Of a stretch of 64,000 bases of DNA, positions 56,684 to 64,000 are shown piece after piece; positions within the stretch are counted from its first letter, which is position 1, and each line of letters begins with the position of its first letter. The stretch comes from Maribellus luteus (GTDB lineage: Bacteria > Bacteroidota > Bacteroidia > Bacteroidales > Prolixibacteraceae). Under the pieces are notes generated by a model, which searched no databases, was not told where the DNA came from, and saw only the letters and a list, made by a program, of their open reading frames with translations. The stretch is from NCBI RefSeq assembly GCF_003576475.1, contig NZ_QWGR01000014.1, forward strand, positions 80,868-144,867, in the 5' to 3' direction. Made by a program: the position numbers and the translations under genes.

Positions 56684-59600
56684 TTAGAATGAGACTTGGA
56701 CGCCAAAATTGACTACTCTCTGAATAGGATATCCTAATCCATTTCCTGCCATTTCAGGATCCCATAACTTGAATTTACTAAACGTAAGGAGGTTGGTCCC
56801 ACTTGAGTACAATCGAAGTTTTTCGATTCCTGCTTTTTTTGTTAAGGTGTTTGGCAAAGTAAAACCAAGTTCTACATTCTTCAATCGCAAGAAGCCGCCA
56901 TCTTGCATAAACCATGTGCTTAGTACACTGTTGTTTGAGTTGATTACCGGCGACAAACGAGGCCACAAAGCATAGAGATTTCGATTGCTTTCTGACCAGT
57001 AATCATCGGCATAAACTTTTAGAAGCTGTTGCTCGTTAACAAAAGGTGCAGTTTTTTTTGTATCAATCCAGAACGACTCACGAGCTAATCCCTGGAAGAA
57101 AAATGAGAAATCAATATTTTTGTATCCAGTAGATAGTCCGAAGCCATAAACAACTTCAGGAGTTGTAGGATAGCCAATCGGTACCATGTCTAATTCATTG
57201 ATTGAGCCATTGCCATCAATGTCTTTGTATTTGATGTCTCCAGCCATTGCATCACTAAATTGAGTAGGTGAGTTCTTTATTTCGTATTCATCAACAAATA
57301 GTCTTTCTGCCACATAGCCCCATTGCTGTCCCAATGAATATCCTATCTTCGATTTCCACGGAGTGTCTTCGTAAATTGGTTCGTCGTAAACAAGAAATTC
57401 GCTGGTTGCATATGTAAAGTTAAAACGTCCGGACAGCCAAAAGTCATTTGAAAAATGTTTGTTTAAGTCCATTGAGAAATCAATTCCTCGTCCTTTTGCT
57501 TCTCCTGTATTTGCTTTAGAAGCTGCCTGCAAACCCAGGGTTGAGGGGATGTGACTTCTGTTCATCAGGATGTTTGTACGATGTTCCTGATACACATCAA
57601 AGACAACATCAATCATTTCCAAGAGATTCATTTCAAAACCAAGATTGGTTTTTCTGGCTGTTTCCCATGTAATGTCCGGATTCTCGTACCTGGAAATACT
57701 AATCCCATTTTTGTAGTAATTAAATTCTGAGCCGAAGATATATCTGTTCGAACTCGTGTTCATATTTACTTCTGAAAGGTAGAAAAACCTGTCAGATGGA
57801 GAACCAATAGCATCATTCCCTACTAACCCTTCGGTAAATTTCAATTTGAACATTGGGATTATCTCTTTCAGATTTCCTGCCCAAAAGTTTTCTTTCGATA
57901 CAACCCATCCCAGACCAACGGAAGGGAAGAACCCAAACCGGTGTTCTTTTGAGAACCTTTCAGAGCCATTGTATCCAAAGTTGGCCTCTAAAAAATACCG
58001 CTGTTTGTAAGCATATGTTCCACGCCCTGAAATACCCATATTGCGGAAAGCCAGCGACTGCTGCAACGAACCGGCATTCCCTTCCAGACGGTTCCGCAGA
58101 TAAGCTACAAGCATCCCACTAACCGAATGATCACTTGAAGACTCATGTTCGTAATTGATGGCACCTTCCATGTATGTGTTCGAGGTAATAACCTTGGCTC
58201 CTTCGTAGTAATCGAGGTGCTCTTGTCCTGATTCAGGATTTACAGCCCCCAGTATATATTCCCCGGTACTCTTATCATAGCTGCCAACCGTATAATAGAA
58301 TGGCTTATAATAGCGGCTCACGTCAAAATGAGAATAACGCGTTGTACTCATCAGGCCTCTGGCTTTTAGTCCATCTGCAATAAAGTTGAGATCTTGATGA
58401 GCTTCAAATTGTGCGATCATGGTTGAGTTTGTGTACTCCTTGTATCCTTTTACCATGTCAGCATAAGGGTTCAGGTAGTTTCCGTCAACTGTGTTCCCGA
58501 AAAGAATATGATCAGTTGTTTTATTCATTTCATCCGGCTCATAATATGCAGGAAACAAAACAGGATTTGTTCGCATTACCTTGTTGTATAAATCGGTACC
58601 ACTATCCAGAGGTCCCGAATAATCATCAAATGTACCGTACAAACGTACAACAACCTCTGTCGTGTTTGTTACATTGATATTGACGTTCGAGCGCAACAAA
58701 GTTCTATTGAGCTTGATATTGTTATTGAAGTTATTCTTTTTATCAACTTCCAGAATACCATTATCCCGGTTAAAAGTTCCGGCTAAATAGTAACGAGCAA
58801 CTTTTCCCCCTCCGCTAATATTAAAATTAAGGCGTCGGTTGGTTGTAAAGTTTTTAAACAACATGTTGTACCAATCAGTCGCAGGGTAGAGTAAAGGATG
58901 AACGCCCTTTTCGGTATTTTCGATTTTTTCTTGCGAATAAGGCAAAAGCCCAAGTGGGTCGCGTGTAATCACCGCTTCATTATGTAGCTTCATGTAAGTT
59001 ATCGGGTCGGCGAGTTTAATTTCCTTGGTAGGAGCCGATATCGATTCTTCATAACGTATTGTTACCCTGGCTTTTCCTTCTTTTCCTTGTTTAGTTGTGA
59101 CTAAAATGACTCCATTGGCTCCGCGTGCTCCATAAAGCGATGTTGCAGTGGCATCTTTCATAATAGAGAAACTCTCAATATCGTCTGGTTGAACCCGGGA
59201 TAAGTCACTAGAGGTAACTTCTATGCCGTCTAGCAAGATAAGAGGGCTGGCAGTATAACCAAAACTGGTAACACCACGAATAAAGAAATCGGCAGTGTCG
59301 TCTCCGGGTTCTCCACTACGCTGGTAAGAAATTAAACCAGCCATTCTCCCTGCCAGAGCAGTGGTTAGGTTGCTGCTAGGTACTTTTAGTTCTTCGGTTT
59401 TGATGGTAGAAATAGAGGAAATAACACTTTCCTTTCTTTGTTTTCCAAAGGCTACGATCGTAACCTCTGATAATTCATCAACTTTTTCTTTCATGGTCAC
59501 ATTGATCACTGTTTGCTCTCCAACATCGATCGTCTGAGATTCTAGTCCCACGAATGAAAATAATAGCTTGTCGACAGAAGCAACTTTTATCGAGTACTTT

Positions 59601-59857
59601 CCGTCCAGGTCAGTAATAACCCCCCGGGTAACTCCGGCTACGGTTACGGTAACTCCGGGAATGGGAATCCCCTTTTCGTCGGATACAACCCCCATTACTT
59701 CTTTTTCATTTTGTTGACTTACATTCGAATTTGTCCAGAAATCGAAGGGGGTCGAGAATGCATTCTTTTGTCCGACCAAAAGAATCGCGACAATAAACAT
59801 TGTGCAGCATTTTATATGCAGCAACTTGAAAATTGGAATCCTGATGTTTCTTTTCAT
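56684..59857 (-). CDS. susC: SusC/RagA family TonB-dependent transporter
   Basis: The 1057-residue protein has a long signal region (about 1-40), a carboxypeptidase-regulatory-like domain (MGVVSDEKGIPIPGVTVTV, about 55-130), plug domain (VAFGKQRKESVISSISTI near 143, RMAGLISYQRSGEPGDD near 178, ASPLILLDGIEV near 212), and a barrel ending in VVNFGVQVSF. It has no STN domain. Unlike the first locus, no HTCS or sigma/anti-sigma genes lie beside it; control may instead involve the LacI-type operator 990 bp upstream. It should import a glycan or glycolipid fragment for the downstream enzymes. Confidence 0.96.
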   Translation of the reverse strand: MKRNIRIPIFKLLHIKCCTMFIVAILLVGQKNAFSTPFDFWTNSNVSQQNEKEVMGVVSDEKGIPIPGVTVTVAGVTRGVITDLDGKYSIKVASVDKLLFSFVGLESQTIDVGEQTVINVTMKEKVDELSEVTIVAFGKQRKESVISSISTIKTEELKVPSSNLTTALAGRMAGLISYQRSGEPGDDTADFFIRGVTSFGYTASPLILLDGIEVTSSDLSRVQPDDIESFSIMKDATATSLYGARGANGVILVTTKQGKEGKARVTIRYEESISAPTKEIKLADPITYMKLHNEAVITRDPLGLLPYSQEKIENTEKGVHPLLYPATDWYNMLFKNFTTNRRLNFNISGGGKVARYYLAGTFNRDNGILEVDKKNNFNNNIKLNRTLLRSNVNINVTNTTEVVVRLYGTFDDYSGPLDSGTDLYNKVMRTNPVLFPAYYEPDEMNKTTDHILFGNTVDGNYLNPYADMVKGYKEYTNSTMIAQFEAHQDLNFIADGLKARGLMSTTRYSHFDVSRYYKPFYYTVGSYDKSTGEYILGAVNPESGQEHLDYYEGAKVITSNTYMEGAINYEHESSSDHSVSGMLVAYLRNRLEGNAGSLQQSLAFRNMGISGRGTYAYKQRYFLEANFGYNGSERFSKEHRFGFFPSVGLGWVVSKENFWAGNLKEIIPMFKLKFTEGLVGNDAIGSPSDRFFYLSEVNMNTSSNRYIFGSEFNYYKNGISISRYENPDITWETARKTNLGFEMNLLEMIDVVFDVYQEHRTNILMNRSHIPSTLGLQAASKANTGEAKGRGIDFSMDLNKHFSNDFWLSGRFNFTYATSEFLVYDEPIYEDTPWKSKIGYSLGQQWGYVAERLFVDEYEIKNSPTQFSDAMAGDIKYKDIDGNGSINELDMVPIGYPTTPEVVYGFGLSTGYKNIDFSFFFQGLARESFWIDTKKTAPFVNEQQLLKVYADDYWSESNRNLYALWPRLSPVINSNNSVLSTWFMQDGGFLRLKNVELGFTLPNTLTKKAGIEKLRLYSSGTNLLTFSKFKLWDPEMAGNGLGYPIQRVVNFGVQVSF

Positions 59858-61569
59858 ATATTATTGATTTAGCATTGGTTCTCTCTTGATTGTTTGTGTG
59901 CTGGGGGCTTCCTGGTTGATTGTTATGTGTTTTTACTTTGTTGTGTATTGAAATATAATTTTTATTAGTTAGTTATTTTTTTTCTTCCTTGGAGTGAATT
60001 TATATCGGTTTTATGATTGAATCGTTCAAAACTAGTCATTAATATAATTTTTAGCAAGCAATTTTTACTTTTTTTGTGATAGAAAATTTGTTTTTTTGGG
60101 TGTATTTGTGTTTTATTTGTGTTTAAGTATTTGTCATATAGCTATTTGTGTTATTTATTCAAAATTAATCAAATATAATCATTCTTGTTTAGTCTTTATC
60201 GTGGTTTAGGATTGTTTTAATGCATCTTTTTGTGTTGTCGCGTTTGTTGTCGATTCTTGCGACTGCCTTTTGGTGTGTAGGTGAATTCTGTTTGCTATTG
60301 CGATCTAATTTTGTGGTCTTTGGAGGGTGGAGTGTCGGTAGTTTATGAAAAAATAGGACAGAATTTACAAGATCTCTTTTCTTAGGCGTTGGTTGGTGTT
60401 GTGTTTTTTTGGCAAAGTTTATTGGATGTGTGTTGGTTTTTGTGTATTTGATATTGATGTTTTATTGTGTTGGTATGACGGGTAGAATTTTTTTGTTGAC
60501 TTCGGGTTTCTACTTGACTTGACAGTGTTGTGATTTGGTCTTGAGTTGAGTGGATAGTCTTTTTTTGTGGGGTTGCTTTGGTTGGTTGTGTTGTAGGAAG
60601 AGGTGTGTGGATTTAGTTTGCGACTGGTTTGGATTTTTTGTTTGATAATGATCGAAAGTGTTTGAGTTTTTAGTGTGGTTGTTTGCTGTAGTGAAAATTG
60701 AAAACAAAGTGGTGTTAGTTGTGAAGATTGGTAGTAGCAGTTTAAATAAAAATGGTGAGGTGATTAGAGGAAAAGCAAATGCTGTGTATTTGTCTTTTAA
60801 GAGAAGTTGGTTATTGTTTGTTGAATTTGTAGGAGTATACAAAATATTACGCAAACGTTTGTTTGAAATATTGAGTGTTTGTTGTATTTTCGGGGTGATT
60901 TGGAGCTTATTGTGAGGTATGTGTACTGTTGTGTCTTTGAGTGGAGTGTGTTTTGAAGAGAGTGAGGTCATGGACTTGGTGGACAAGATTTGTTCAAACG
61001 TAAAGTGATTTAATATAATATGTTAAGGTTGTATAACTAATGTCTTGAAGAAAGACAGAGGAGGCTACGTGCGTGTTTTTGTGCACATATTTCTATGGTT
61101 TGTTTGCACCGAGTATATCGCCCATTTAAGATACAAGATTTCAAATAGTAGCTAATGTGTCTTTTGTGTTGCAATAATCTGGGGTCAGGTAAAAATGATA
61201 TTATACAATGTGGACAAGACTGTAGGGTTGGTGTGTAGATGAAAAAGGGAAGGAAAAATAGAATTCCCGATGAAGGATTTGTGATTTGAGAGTCATGATC
61301 GCTATCTGCGGCTGGGGTTATGGTTGCTTTTGCAATCCGGTGATGAATATGAAAAATATAAACTGGTTGTTGGTTAAAATGCTGCAATTACGCGCATTTT
61401 TTCGGAGATGAGTTAATTGGTACAGGCGCTACCCAAAGTGGAGTTATAAAAAGGATGAACAGAGCAGACGATGTTGGCAAAAACAGTTTGCAGGTGAAAT
61501 AGGGATGAATGGTTGCATGCAGTAGTTCGTAAGAAAGATCTTTATAATAAACCTTTATAATTAAGTAAT
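59858..61569. other. 1.7-kb gene-free region with extreme G/T bias on the plus strand
   Basis: No convincing gene lies here. In the first kilobase the plus strand is dominated by G and T: the 60-base row at 60421 has 32 T, 18 G, 9 A and 1 C; the row at 60241 is about 75% G+T. A leader transcribed from the minus strand would therefore be A/C-rich and very poor in G, with C greatly exceeding G, which is the known profile of Rho loading sites. The bias fades past 61000. The LacI-type operator at 60847-60867 is at its upstream edge for the SusC gene. Confidence 0.6.
60847..60867 (+). promoter_or_regulatory. LacI-type operator in the susC/Tat-enzyme divergent region
   Basis: An exact inverted copy of the 21-bp site at 51702-51722, with core CAAACGTTTG at 60852-60861. 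It lies about 990 bp before the SusC start (minus) and about 700 bp before the Tat-exported gene at 61570 (plus), so it could serve either or both. The perfect identity over 21 bp and the palindromic core make a shared repressor or activator very likely. Confidence 0.7.
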
Positions 61570-62778
61570 ATGAAACTAAGTCGTCGTAGGTTTTTTCAGA
61601 ATGCTACAGCTGTAACAGGTGGAATTGTTTTATGTGGAGTTCACGGCAGTCATGGTGCTTCGGCAACTTTGCCGGGAGTGATAAAAATTGAAAAACCGTT
61701 CCATGGTGCTGTTTTAAACGTTCGGCATGGTGAGCAAGTTGAGGGAGGGTTGAAGGTGAGTGTGCAGGGAGAGGCTCCTTTGGATAGTAAGGTTACGGTA
61801 AATGGAGTTGAGGCACGGCGCGAGAAAAATAAATTTATGGCCGATGTGATTCTGCGCAACACTGAATCTGAGATTACGGCTACTTCTGATGGATTGTATG
61901 GGAATAACAAACATACAGTAAAAGTGGTATGGGATAAAAATTCATTCCCCCGGTATGGGTTTGAAATAGATGATAACATATTCTTTTTTCGTGATATCGC
62001 TCAAAAAAGATATCGTTCACTGTTCGATAATTTTTACCTGGAAGGATTGCGGAAACTTCATCAGAAATATGGAACAAAAGTTCTGTTGAATATCTTTTAT
62101 TCTGATGGTTTGGAATATACAAAATCATCCGAGTTTACCCTGTCGCAGTTTTCCGATCGCTACAAAGGTGAATGGAGAGACAATGCCGATTGGCTCAAGC
62201 TTACTTTTCATGCCAGGGCCAATCTTCCTGATTATCCGTACAGGGATGCTCCGGTGCAGAAATTAATCGGTGATTTGGATGAGGTGAGAGAACAGATTAT
62301 CCGCTTTGCCGGCGAAGAAACCTATACTCCTCCCACTATTGTTCATTGGGGTATGATGCCGCCTCAGGCCTATGGGGCGATGGCTGAAAGAAACGTGAAA
62401 GTACTACGCGGTTATTTCTTTCAAAGAGAGAATGGGGAATGGGATGTCAATCACGAATTGGATGCAGTACGATCGGAATATCTCTCCCGCAATCATCAAC
62501 TGAAAGATTTTGATAGTGGCATTGTGTTCTCTAAAATTCATTTAGTGGGTAATATCACTCCAATCGAAGAAATTGTCCCTTCGCTTGAACCCTTGCTTGA
62601 ACAGCCACATAGTGCTGAAGTTTTGGATTTGATGACCCATGAACAATATTTCTGGCCTTTTTATGCTAATTATATTCCTGATCATTTCGACAGGCTCGAC
62701 AGGGCTATTGGATGGGCTACAGAGCACGGCTACAAACCTGTTTTTTGGAACGACGGATTTTTGGGGGCGCCGGCATAA
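61570..62778 (+). CDS. Tat-exported polysaccharide-deacetylase-like protein
   Basis: The 402-residue protein has a twin-arginine signal (KLSRRRFFQNATAVTGG), a small beta-domain (about 35-125: KIEKPFHGAVLNVRHGE, SKVTVNGVEARREK) and a NodB-like barrel. Candidate metal ligands are Asp in RYGFEIDDNIFFF near 137, His in LKLTFHARANLP near 217 and His in VLDLMTHEQYFWPFY near 356. This is the usual arrangement in divergent polysaccharide deacetylase homologues, but the typical TFDDG and HxxxH strings are not exact. It probably acts on a carbohydrate in the periplasm. It is divergent from SusC and shares the 60847 operator region. Confidence 0.65.
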   Translation: MKLSRRRFFQNATAVTGGIVLCGVHGSHGASATLPGVIKIEKPFHGAVLNVRHGEQVEGGLKVSVQGEAPLDSKVTVNGVEARREKNKFMADVILRNTESEITATSDGLYGNNKHTVKVVWDKNSFPRYGFEIDDNIFFFRDIAQKRYRSLFDNFYLEGLRKLHQKYGTKVLLNIFYSDGLEYTKSSEFTLSQFSDRYKGEWRDNADWLKLTFHARANLPDYPYRDAPVQKLIGDLDEVREQIIRFAGEETYTPPTIVHWGMMPPQAYGAMAERNVKVLRGYFFQRENGEWDVNHELDAVRSEYLSRNHQLKDFDSGIVFSKIHLVGNITPIEEIVPSLEPLLEQPHSAEVLDLMTHEQYFWPFYANYIPDHFDRLDRAIGWATEHGYKPVFWNDGFLGAPA

Positions 62779-62852
62779 AAACTTTTAAATTCACCTGCCT
62801 ACATAAATAAATACCATAAAAACTGATTAATCACAAATAAAAACTAAATCAA

Positions 62853-63905
62853 ATGTCAAATCGCAGAAATTTTATCAAGCAAATGGCTGCTGCAGGTGTT
62901 GCTAGCAGCTTACCATCTTTTCTTTTAGCGCAGCAAAACTCGCCCCAGGACAAAATATGGGCGAACCTGTTACATCTGAGTTATAACATGTGGGAAGACA
63001 ATGTTTCGTTGAAATACAAGGATGAAAATTATAAGTGCACTACCTGTCAGGAAGCTCGGGAGTGGGCACATCCTTACAGGTCGTCCCTTACTTTTGATGA
63101 TGCCGTATGGGACGCATTGTTAACCGAGATGGCGGCTGTTGGAATGAATATGGTTATCATAGATCTTGGAGATGCAGTTAAATATGAAAGCCATCCTGAA
63201 ATTGCTGTAAAAAATGCCTGGACAACGGAAAAGCTAAGATCAGAACTGGTTAAAATAAGAAAGTTGGGTCTGGAGCCTATCCCGAAGCTTAATTTTGCAA
63301 CTACTCACGATGTGTGGATGGGGGAATATTCTCGAATGGTCTCAACGAGTAAATATTATGAGGTATGCCGCAATCTTATCGGCGAGGTAATAGAGTTATT
63401 TGATTATCCTCGTTTCTTTCACTTGGGAATGGATGAGGAGACGCCTGATTACCAGGGACGGTTCGATCATGTTACTGTACGTCAGAATGATCTTTGGTGG
63501 GGAGATCTCTATTTCTATATAGGAGAAGTCGAGAAGAAGGGGGTGCGTTCGTGGATATGGTCGGATTATGCCTGGCATCATCCTGAACGCTTTTTTAAGA
63601 AAATGCCAAAATCCGTACTTCAGAGTAACTGGTATTACGGGGCAAGCTTGGAAGAGGAAAAAACGAAAAGTTATGTGAAGCTATACAATGATTTGGAAGC
63701 GCATGGTTATGATCAGGTACCGACAGGCAGTAATCATTACAATGATGAAAACATGGAAGCAACTGTGGATTATTGTAGAAAGGTGATAGATCCTTCCAGG
63801 TTGTATGGTTTTATGACAGCTGCCTGGCGGCCTACGATGTCACCTTGTCTCGACAGGCATAAAGAAGCCATCGCTCAAATCGAGAGGGCAATGAAAAAGT
63901 TTTAA
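62853..63905 (+). CDS. Tat-exported TIM-barrel enzyme, GH20-like, function unknown
   Basis: The 350-residue protein starts with a twin-arginine signal (SNRRNFIKQMAAAGVASSL) and then a TIM barrel: NLLHLSYNMWEDN near 38, MNMVIIDLGDAVKYESHPE near 99, LEPIPKLNFATTHDVWMG near 136, and FFHLGMDEETPD near 189, where the HxGMDE string resembles the catalytic Asp-Glu pair of GH20 hexosaminidases. GSNHYNDENMEATVDYCRK near 297 and a closing AAWRPT segment follow. It lacks the N-terminal domain of standard GH20 enzymes and is short. A glycosidase acting on an amino sugar would suit the module, but this is inference. It follows the deacetylase-like gene by 74 bp. Confidence 0.7.
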   Translation: MSNRRNFIKQMAAAGVASSLPSFLLAQQNSPQDKIWANLLHLSYNMWEDNVSLKYKDENYKCTTCQEAREWAHPYRSSLTFDDAVWDALLTEMAAVGMNMVIIDLGDAVKYESHPEIAVKNAWTTEKLRSELVKIRKLGLEPIPKLNFATTHDVWMGEYSRMVSTSKYYEVCRNLIGEVIELFDYPRFFHLGMDEETPDYQGRFDHVTVRQNDLWWGDLYFYIGEVEKKGVRSWIWSDYAWHHPERFFKKMPKSVLQSNWYYGASLEEEKTKSYVKLYNDLEAHGYDQVPTGSNHYNDENMEATVDYCRKVIDPSRLYGFMTAAWRPTMSPCLDRHKEAIAQIERAMKKF

Positions 63906-63921
63906 TCGGCAATTGTTCTAA

Positions 63922-64000
63922 ATCACTGGTGTCCGGGGAAGATCTTTTCAGACCCCATGTTTAGACTTCACCTCTCAGTTTTCTCCCGGGCATCAGTGAT
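63922..64000. repeat. Long imperfect inverted repeat at the window edge
   Basis: ATCACTGGTGTCCGGGG (63922-63938) and TCCCGGGCATCAGTGAT (63984-64000) can pair over all 17 positions on the plus-strand RNA: 14 Watson-Crick and three G-U pairs, with a 45-nt loop. It lies 17 bp after the TIM-barrel gene. It may be a terminal feature of an insertion element that begins here or a 3' stem-loop of the preceding transcript. It may extend past the window. Confidence 0.45.

Noticed and set aside
60510..60986. Minus-strand open frame of 158 codons in the G/T-rich region
   Set aside because: Its product is made almost entirely of Thr, Asn, Gln, Lys, Ser, Leu and Pro, as expected from the A/C bias, with no domain pattern.
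61037..61387. Minus-strand open frame of 116 codons
   Set aside because: No homology pattern or start context; residue make-up is that of random non-coding DNA.

Overview
The window looks like chromosomal DNA from a Bacteroidota bacterium. Evidence seen directly: two SusC/SusD outer-membrane pairs, a hybrid two-component (HTCS) regulator, many exported glycan-active enzymes with lipoprotein or Tat signals, and IS21 and ISAs1 family insertion sequences. A free-living or gut relative of the Marinilabiliales/Prolixibacteraceae would fit, but the genus cannot be fixed from sequence reading alone. I saw no rRNA, tRNA or CRISPR array.

Region 1 (1-12771, minus strand) is a complete polysaccharide utilization locus in transcription order: HTCS sensor, SusC, SusD, GH92 mannosidase, an EEP-family phosphoesterase, and the start of a GH28-like enzyme cut by the window edge. 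The HTCS should sense a breakdown product in the periplasm and switch on the SusCD operon.

Region 2 (about 12.8-20.2 kb) is a scrapyard of mobile and defence-like DNA: a 5'-truncated ISAs1 transposase inside a third small gene of what may be a condensin-like (MukBEF/Wadjet-type) operon, repeat-rich non-coding DNA, two small unknown genes, a fragment of a PD-(D/E)xK nuclease-like gene, a 2.6-kb IS21 element with intact istAB, and an unrelated gene tail on its other side.

Region 3 (20.2-37.5 kb, plus strand) is a sugar-catabolic operon with no SusCD: MFS sugar permease, ROK sugar kinase, GmhA-like phosphosugar isomerase, YhhN membrane protein, GH2 beta-galactosidase-like enzyme, an (alpha/alpha)6-type unknown, a second GH92, a five-bladed propeller protein, a DUF5703-like protein and a TIM-barrel lipoprotein. 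A decayed LacI-family regulator lies at its 3' end.

Region 4 (38.0-59.9 kb, minus strand) holds a second SusCD locus (SusC, SusD, two surface-glycan-binding-type lipoproteins) followed downstream by a remarkable set of exported enzymes: sialidase-fold lipoprotein, then DegT-type aminotransferase, ceramidase-like hydrolase, propeller lipoprotein, Gfo/Idh/MocA oxidoreductase, and again DegT aminotransferase, ceramidase-like hydrolase and Gfo oxidoreductase, then GH16 and an ADP-ribosylglycohydrolase-like lipoprotein. The aminotransferases and oxidoreductases all carry twin-arginine signals, which suggests a folded, cofactor-loaded extracytoplasmic pathway that processes N-acylated amino sugars, aminocyclitols or glycolipids. 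This is the best candidate for an undescribed system here.

Region 5 (59.9-64.0 kb) is a 1.7-kb G/T-rich non-coding stretch followed by two more Tat-exported enzymes on the plus strand. A 21-bp LacI-type operator in this stretch is repeated exactly, in inverted orientation, upstream of the sialidase-fold gene 9 kb away, which suggests common control of regions 4 and 5.
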